NCBI GenBank assembly: GCA_947456245.1 | Contig: CANGPS010000001.1 | Location: 124,001 to 188,000, forward strand | Length of the DNA stretch: 64,000 bases | From: Acidimicrobiaceae bacterium | GTDB lineage: Bacteria > Actinomycetota > Acidimicrobiia > Acidimicrobiales > RAAP-2 | Direction: 5' to 3' | Part shown: piece after piece, positions 60,336-64,000 of the stretch | How positions within the stretch are numbered: position 1 is the stretch's first letter | Layout: each line of letters begins with the position of its first letter | The notes under the pieces: model-generated | What the model saw: only the letters and a program-made list of their open reading frames with translations | What the model was told of the DNA's origin: nothing | Database searches by the model: none | Translations under genes and position numbers: made by a program

Positions 60336-61076
60336 TCAGCCTCGCGGCAGGATGGCCACGCAGACCTTCTTCGAGTGGCTGTCCTCTGGCAGGCCGAGCG
60401 CCGTCAGCAGGTAGTGGGGCTTGAAGCCGAGGGCGGTGGCGAGGTCCTTCCCGGCCAGGATCTCTCGCCTCGCGGCATCGAGGGCCCGCGTCGCTGAGGC
60501 GTCCTGGCAGACCAGCCAGACGTCGTCTCGCTCCCACCCGAAGCGGACCCAGGTCGAGTTGTCCTCTCGCCGCCGCAGCAGCTGCGGGCCGCGACTGGCC
60601 ACGATGAGCGCCACGGACGGTCGGTCGCCGGTGAACTCCCAGTAGGGGGCGGAGGGGCCGCGGAAGCCGAGGAGCGGCCCGTCCATGGGTGCCTGGATCT
60701 TCTGGAGGAGCTTGCGCACGGTGCGGCCCCGCAGCGTGCCGACGTGACGGGGGAGGCCGTCGGCGGTGACGGCCTCGGGCTGGGCGAGGTCGTTGCCCTC
60801 TGGATCGTGGGCCAGCGTGGCCTCGATGACGTCGAACGGGGCGAGGTCGGGTGGGTAGCCCTCCGGCCACGGCACGCGCAGTCGCAGCACAGCCCCTGAG
60901 GAGAGGTCGACGCAGATGGTGTCCTCTGGCGTGGTGCCGAGGACCAGCAAGATGAGCGTCTCGCCCCCGAAGACGTCGAGGCGGGCTCGCGTCGGAAGGT
61001 CGCGCAGCAGCGCCTTGGTGGCGGCGACGGACGGGTTGCGTCCGGGGAGTCGCGGTGATCGGGTGCGCTGGGCCAT
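60336..61076 (-). CDS. Protein of unknown function (246 aa)
   Basis: A soluble protein that I cannot assign. The N-terminus is basic (RSPRLPGRNPSVAATKALLRDLPTRARLDVFGG), then a strand-rich stretch with LILLVLGTTPEDTICVDLSSGAVLRLRVPWPEG, and a C-terminal part with WVRFGWERDDVWLVCQDASATRALDAARREILAG. No catalytic motif or membrane segment. It lies 14 bases downstream of the YyaL-like gene and has no promoter of its own in view, so the two form an operon. Confidence 0.65.
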   Translation of the reverse strand: MAQRTRSPRLPGRNPSVAATKALLRDLPTRARLDVFGGETLILLVLGTTPEDTICVDLSSGAVLRLRVPWPEGYPPDLAPFDVIEATLAHDPEGNDLAQPEAVTADGLPRHVGTLRGRTVRKLLQKIQAPMDGPLLGFRGPSAPYWEFTGDRPSVALIVASRGPQLLRRREDNSTWVRFGWERDDVWLVCQDASATRALDAARREILAGKDLATALGFKPHYLLTALGLPEDSHSKKVCVAILPRG

Positions 61077-61090
61077 CGTGGAGCGGTCGA

Positions 61091-63142
61091 TCAGCGCCGC
61101 ACGGCGTCGTCGATCTCGGCCACCACGCTACCGGCATCGCCGACCGGGAGTCGGCAGGTGCCTGAGGTGCAGACATAGGCGAGGCCCACCGACCGGCCCT
61201 CGAGCAGGGGCGTCTCCGGCGCGGTTCCGTGGACGCGCAGGGCGAAGGGCGAGAAGGTGGACCATGCCGCGGCCGAGAGGGCGTCGGGTGGCCCGGGGGT
61301 GACCACCTCGATCCCTGCGGCCACCTCGCCGATCGCCAGCACGAGGTCCGGGACCGCCATCGGGTGCTCGGAGAGCAGGTTCGCCGTGAGGGCGAGGGTC
61401 CGCCCGGCGACGGCCTCGAGGTCGGCATCGCCGGTAAGCCGGCTGAGTCGGGCCAGGGCCACGATGGTGACGGCGGTGGAGGAGGGGAGCGCTCCGTCGA
61501 GCACCTCCTTGGCTCGGGCGAGGGTGGGGGGCGCGTCGCTGCCCGTCGTGAAGAAGCCCGCACCCTGCTCAGGGGCTCGGGCGGTCGCGACAGGCCCGTC
61601 GTGGAAGAGGGCGATCATGTCGTCGGCGATCTCCTTGCCCCTCACGAGCCATCGGCCGTCTCCGTCGAGCTCGAAGAGCCTGGTCATGGCCAAGATGAGC
61701 CAGGCATGGTCGGCGAGCATCGCCAGGCCGGTCGTCGTCCCGGCACGCGACGAGCGCAGGAGCCGACCGTCGGCATCGCGCTGGGAGCCGTCGAGCAGCT
61801 CGACGATGCGCCGCGAGGCCTGAGCCCAGCGCTCGTCACCGAGCACCCCGGCCGCCTCGGCCAAGGCCGTCGCCATCATGGCGTTCCACTCGGTGAGGAC
61901 CTTGTCGTCGACGCTCGGCTGCGGACGGTCGAGGCGGGCGGCGAGCAGCGCCAGCCGGGTGGCCTCCTCTGCCGCATTCCGGGCCAGTGGCCCTCGTCGG
62001 CGGGCGATCACGCTGGCCCCGTGCTCGAACGTCCCGTCAGCCGTGACGCCGTAGAGAGCGCAGGCCGCGTCGACATCGAGAGCGCCGGGGACGCCCTCGA
62101 GGGCGGCGGCGACCTCGCTGGGTCGGAAGACCCCATGGGAGCCCTCCACCCCCGCCGCATCGGCATCCACCGAGGCGGCCAGGCCGCCGTTCGGCAGGGA
62201 GAGGTGCTCGAGGACCCAGTCGAGCGTCTCGGCGACCACCTGGCGGCACGACTCGTCCCCGGTCAGCTGGTAGGCGGCGAGGTAGGCGGGCACGAGGAGG
62301 GCCTGGTCGGTGAGCATCTTCTCGAAGTGCGGGACGAGCCATCGTCCGTCGACCGAGTACCGGGCGAACCCGCCGACGAGGTGGTCGTAGAGCCCACCGC
62401 AGGCCATGGCGCGCAGCGTGTCCATCGCCATGGCGAGCGAGGTGCGGTCGTCGCTGCGCCGGGCGTGGATCAGGCAGGCGAGCGCAAAGCTCGGTCTCGG
62501 GAACTTCGGTGCCGGGGAGAACCCACCGTCCACGGTGTCGTAGCGCTCGCCCAGCGCGGCGACGAGGCGCTCGAGGTGGTCGCCGAGGTCGAGGTCCCCC
62601 GGGGGGAGGTCGGCGGCCAGTCGATCGGCGAGGCGGGCCTCGGACTGCACCGCCTTGGCCAGCTCGTCGGCCTGATCCTCGACCGAGGTGCGCTGGGTGC
62701 GCCACGCGTCCTCGAGCGCCGCGAGCACCCTCGGAAAGCCAGGGAGGCCACCTCGGTCGGCTGGCGGGAAGTACGTGCCGGCGTAGAAGGGGCGGCCATC
62801 GGGGGTGGCGAAGACGGTCATTGGCCAGCCGCCGTGGCCGGTGGCGGCCTGGGTGGCGGCCATGTAGAGGCTGTCGAGGTCGGGGCGCTCCTCGCGGTCG
62901 ATCTTGATGGGCACGAAGGAGCGGTTGGTGAGCTCGGCGACGGCTGGGTCCTCGAAGCTCTCGTGGGCCATCACGTGGCACCAGTGGCACGAGGCGTATC
63001 CGATGGAGATCAGCAGCGGGCGATCGAGCTCGACGGCCAGTGCCAGTGCCTCGTCGTCCCAGGGCTGCCAGGCCACGGGGTTCTCCGCATGCTGCAGCAG
63101 GTAGGGGCTGGTCGAACCCTCGAGGCGATTGGTGAGCTCCAC
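61091..63142 (-). CDS. Thioredoxin-domain protein YyaL/DUF255 (spermatogenesis-associated 20 type)
   Basis: A 683-residue protein. Residues ~1-160 are a DUF255 thioredoxin fold ([32 protein letters not shown] with a Cxx[14 protein letters not shown]), the rest an (alpha/alpha)6 barrel of the N-acylglucosamine epimerase/cellulase type ([37 protein letters not shown]). Function unknown; a thiol-redox role is commonly assumed. GTG 63142 is supported by TACCCT six bases upstream; a longer reading frame to 63289 has no coding character. Confidence 0.93.
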   Translation of the reverse strand: MELTNRLEGSTSPYLLQHAENPVAWQPWDDEALALAVELDRPLLISIGYASCHWCHVMAHESFEDPAVAELTNRSFVPIKIDREERPDLDSLYMAATQAATGHGGWPMTVFATPDGRPFYAGTYFPPADRGGLPGFPRVLAALEDAWRTQRTSVEDQADELAKAVQSEARLADRLAADLPPGDLDLGDHLERLVAALGERYDTVDGGFSPAPKFPRPSFALACLIHARRSDDRTSLAMAMDTLRAMACGGLYDHLVGGFARYSVDGRWLVPHFEKMLTDQALLVPAYLAAYQLTGDESCRQVVAETLDWVLEHLSLPNGGLAASVDADAAGVEGSHGVFRPSEVAAALEGVPGALDVDAACALYGVTADGTFEHGASVIARRRGPLARNAAEEATRLALLAARLDRPQPSVDDKVLTEWNAMMATALAEAAGVLGDERWAQASRRIVELLDGSQRDADGRLLRSSRAGTTTGLAMLADHAWLILAMTRLFELDGDGRWLVRGKEIADDMIALFHDGPVATARAPEQGAGFFTTGSDAPPTLARAKEVLDGALPSSTAVTIVALARLSRLTGDADLEAVAGRTLALTANLLSEHPMAVPDLVLAIGEVAAGIEVVTPGPPDALSAAAWSTFSPFALRVHGTAPETPLLEGRSVGLAYVCTSGTCRLPVGDAGSVVAEIDDAVRR

Positions 63143-63148
63143 CCGGTC

Positions 63149-63154
63149 AGGGTA
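63149..63154 (-). promoter_or_regulatory. -10 hexamer of a probable leaderless promoter (YyaL)
   Basis: TACCCT on the minus strand, six bases (GACCGG) before GTG 63142; no ribosome site between. Confidence 0.5.
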
Positions 63155-63322
63155 CCGGCCGGTACTCCTGGCTCGAGCCCGGAGCCGCCAGGGGTGTGCT
63201 GCTGGTGCGCGATGCCGGTTCGTCCGCGGCCCGATCGTTCTGAGACTGTCTGAGAGACTCGGCATCATGACCATGTGATCGCATGCCACCGAAGCCGCTC
63301 GCCGCTGAATCGAGGAGCGCCG

Positions 63323-64000
63323 CTAGAGGTCGGCGCGGTGCGTGACCCGGCCGTCCATCATCGTCAGGAGGACCGGGACTGCGTGGATCTCGGTCACGGG
63401 CACCCGGAAGAGGTCCTCGGCCAGCACGGTGAGATCGGCGGCCTTGCCCGCTCGCAGCGACCCGATGCGATCGTCGAGTCGCAGCTGTCGGGCACCGTTG
63501 ATCGTGTAGCCGCGCAGGGCGTCGGCGAGGCCGATCCGCTGGTGCTCGGCGAGGGGGCGGTCCTCAGGGTGCCCGGGGCGCCTCCTGGTCAGCAGGGACT
63601 CGATCTGGATCAGCGGCGGGATCTCGGGGATGTCCACGCCGGGGATGTCGCTGCCGTAGGTGACCGTCGCCCCCGACCGGACGAGGTCGCCGTAGGGGAA
63701 GAGCCGCTCGGCGACCCGCTCGGCTCCGAGGAGGCCGGTGTAGACGTCGAGGTACTGGCCGTTGTAGTCCGTGCCCCACAACGGGGTGCAGTTGGCGATG
63801 ATGCCGAGGTCGGCGTAGCGAGGGATGTCGGCGGGGTCCACCATCGAGTTGTGGGCCAGGACGTGCCGGCGGTCCTCACGGCGGCGGCCTCCGAGGACCG
63901 CGGCGTAGGCGTCGAGGACGGTGCGGACCGAGCCGTCTGCGTCGACGTGGATGTGCATGTCGAAGCCGGCGGCATCGATGGCGTCGATCTGGGCCGCGAT
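63323..64000 (-). CDS. Amidohydrolase family 3 (YtcJ-like), 5' truncated
   Basis: The frame runs off the window end; about 225 C-terminal residues are visible. MHIHVDADGSVRTVLDAY, HVLAHNSMVDPADIPRYADLGIIANCTPLW, TVTYGSDIPGVDIP and the final DDRIGSLRAGKAADLTVL are typical of YtcJ-type metal-dependent amidohydrolases, with histidines and an aspartate of the metal site. They hydrolyse amide-like bonds in unknown substrates. A 180-base gap to YyaL holds no gene I can see. Confidence 0.85.
   Translation of the reverse strand: MAAQIDAIDAAGFDMHIHVDADGSVRTVLDAYAAVLGGRRREDRRHVLAHNSMVDPADIPRYADLGIIANCTPLWGTDYNGQYLDVYTGLLGAERVAERLFPYGDLVRSGATVTYGSDIPGVDIPEIPPLIQIESLLTRRRPGHPEDRPLAEHQRIGLADALRGYTINGARQLRLDDRIGSLRAGKAADLTVLAEDLFRVPVTEIHAVPVLLTMMDGRVTHRADL

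Noticed and set aside
1-64000. Insertion sequences, prophage, integrase, toxin-antitoxin or restriction genes
   Set aside because: None of the frames shows transposase, integrase, nuclease or antitoxin motifs; all recognisable genes are metabolic, transport or core.

Overview
The window is one high-G+C bacterial chromosome segment, packed almost wall to wall with genes; no intergenic gap exceeds about 230 bases. The gene set points to Actinomycetota: a Bpa/PafE-type proteasome activator, a DUF3040 membrane protein, SepF with DivIVA instead of FtsA/MinCDE, a DksA-type protein with a lysine/alanine tail, and many GTG starts. The division cluster and several MurC residues do not look like Streptomyces or Mycobacterium; a deeper lineage such as Acidimicrobiia is my inference, not something proven here. 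I see no rRNA, tRNA, insertion sequence, prophage or CRISPR array.

Region 1 (1-33 kb) is metabolic and accessory. It holds an O-methyltransferase fragment; a GH36 alpha-galactosidase-like gene overlapping an acyl-CoA ligase; an esterase-sulfatase pair; a TetR regulator divergent from a DHA2 efflux pump across a 22-bp palindrome; a polar amino-acid ABC importer followed by a CoA-transferase; an operon of EthD-like, NTF2-like and thioredoxin-like proteins; an ABC-2 exporter; three DHA2-type MFS pumps in all, one fused to a MarR-like domain; a Fur-type regulator; a two-gene glycosyltransferase unit; MsrA; an nhaA operon; and a CoA ligase with a tyrosine phosphatase.

Region 2 (33-52.8 kb) is the division and cell-wall (dcw) cluster: ROK kinase, small protein, then mraZ-rsmH-ftsL-ftsI-murE-mraY-ftsW-murG-murC-murB-ftsQ-ftsZ, followed by yggS-sepF-yggT-divIVA-dksA-like-lspA-rluD. 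Most neighbours overlap by 1-11 bases. murF and murD, normally inside this cluster, are absent from their usual places. A 10-bp-phased repeat array sits on the mraZ promoter.

Region 3 (52.8-64 kb) holds a group-2 sigma factor, an Rrf2 regulator back to back with a phosphodiesterase, the proteasome activator, dnaE, two proteins of unknown function, a YyaL-like thioredoxin-domain protein and a truncated amidohydrolase.

A recurring theme is a TANNNT hexamer placed 6-8 bases before an ATG or GTG lacking a ribosome-binding site, which suggests leaderless transcripts for at least eight genes. No wholly new defence or mobile system is visible; the most unusual items are the MFS-MarR fusion, the CxC thioredoxin operon and the dcw cluster lacking murF and murD.
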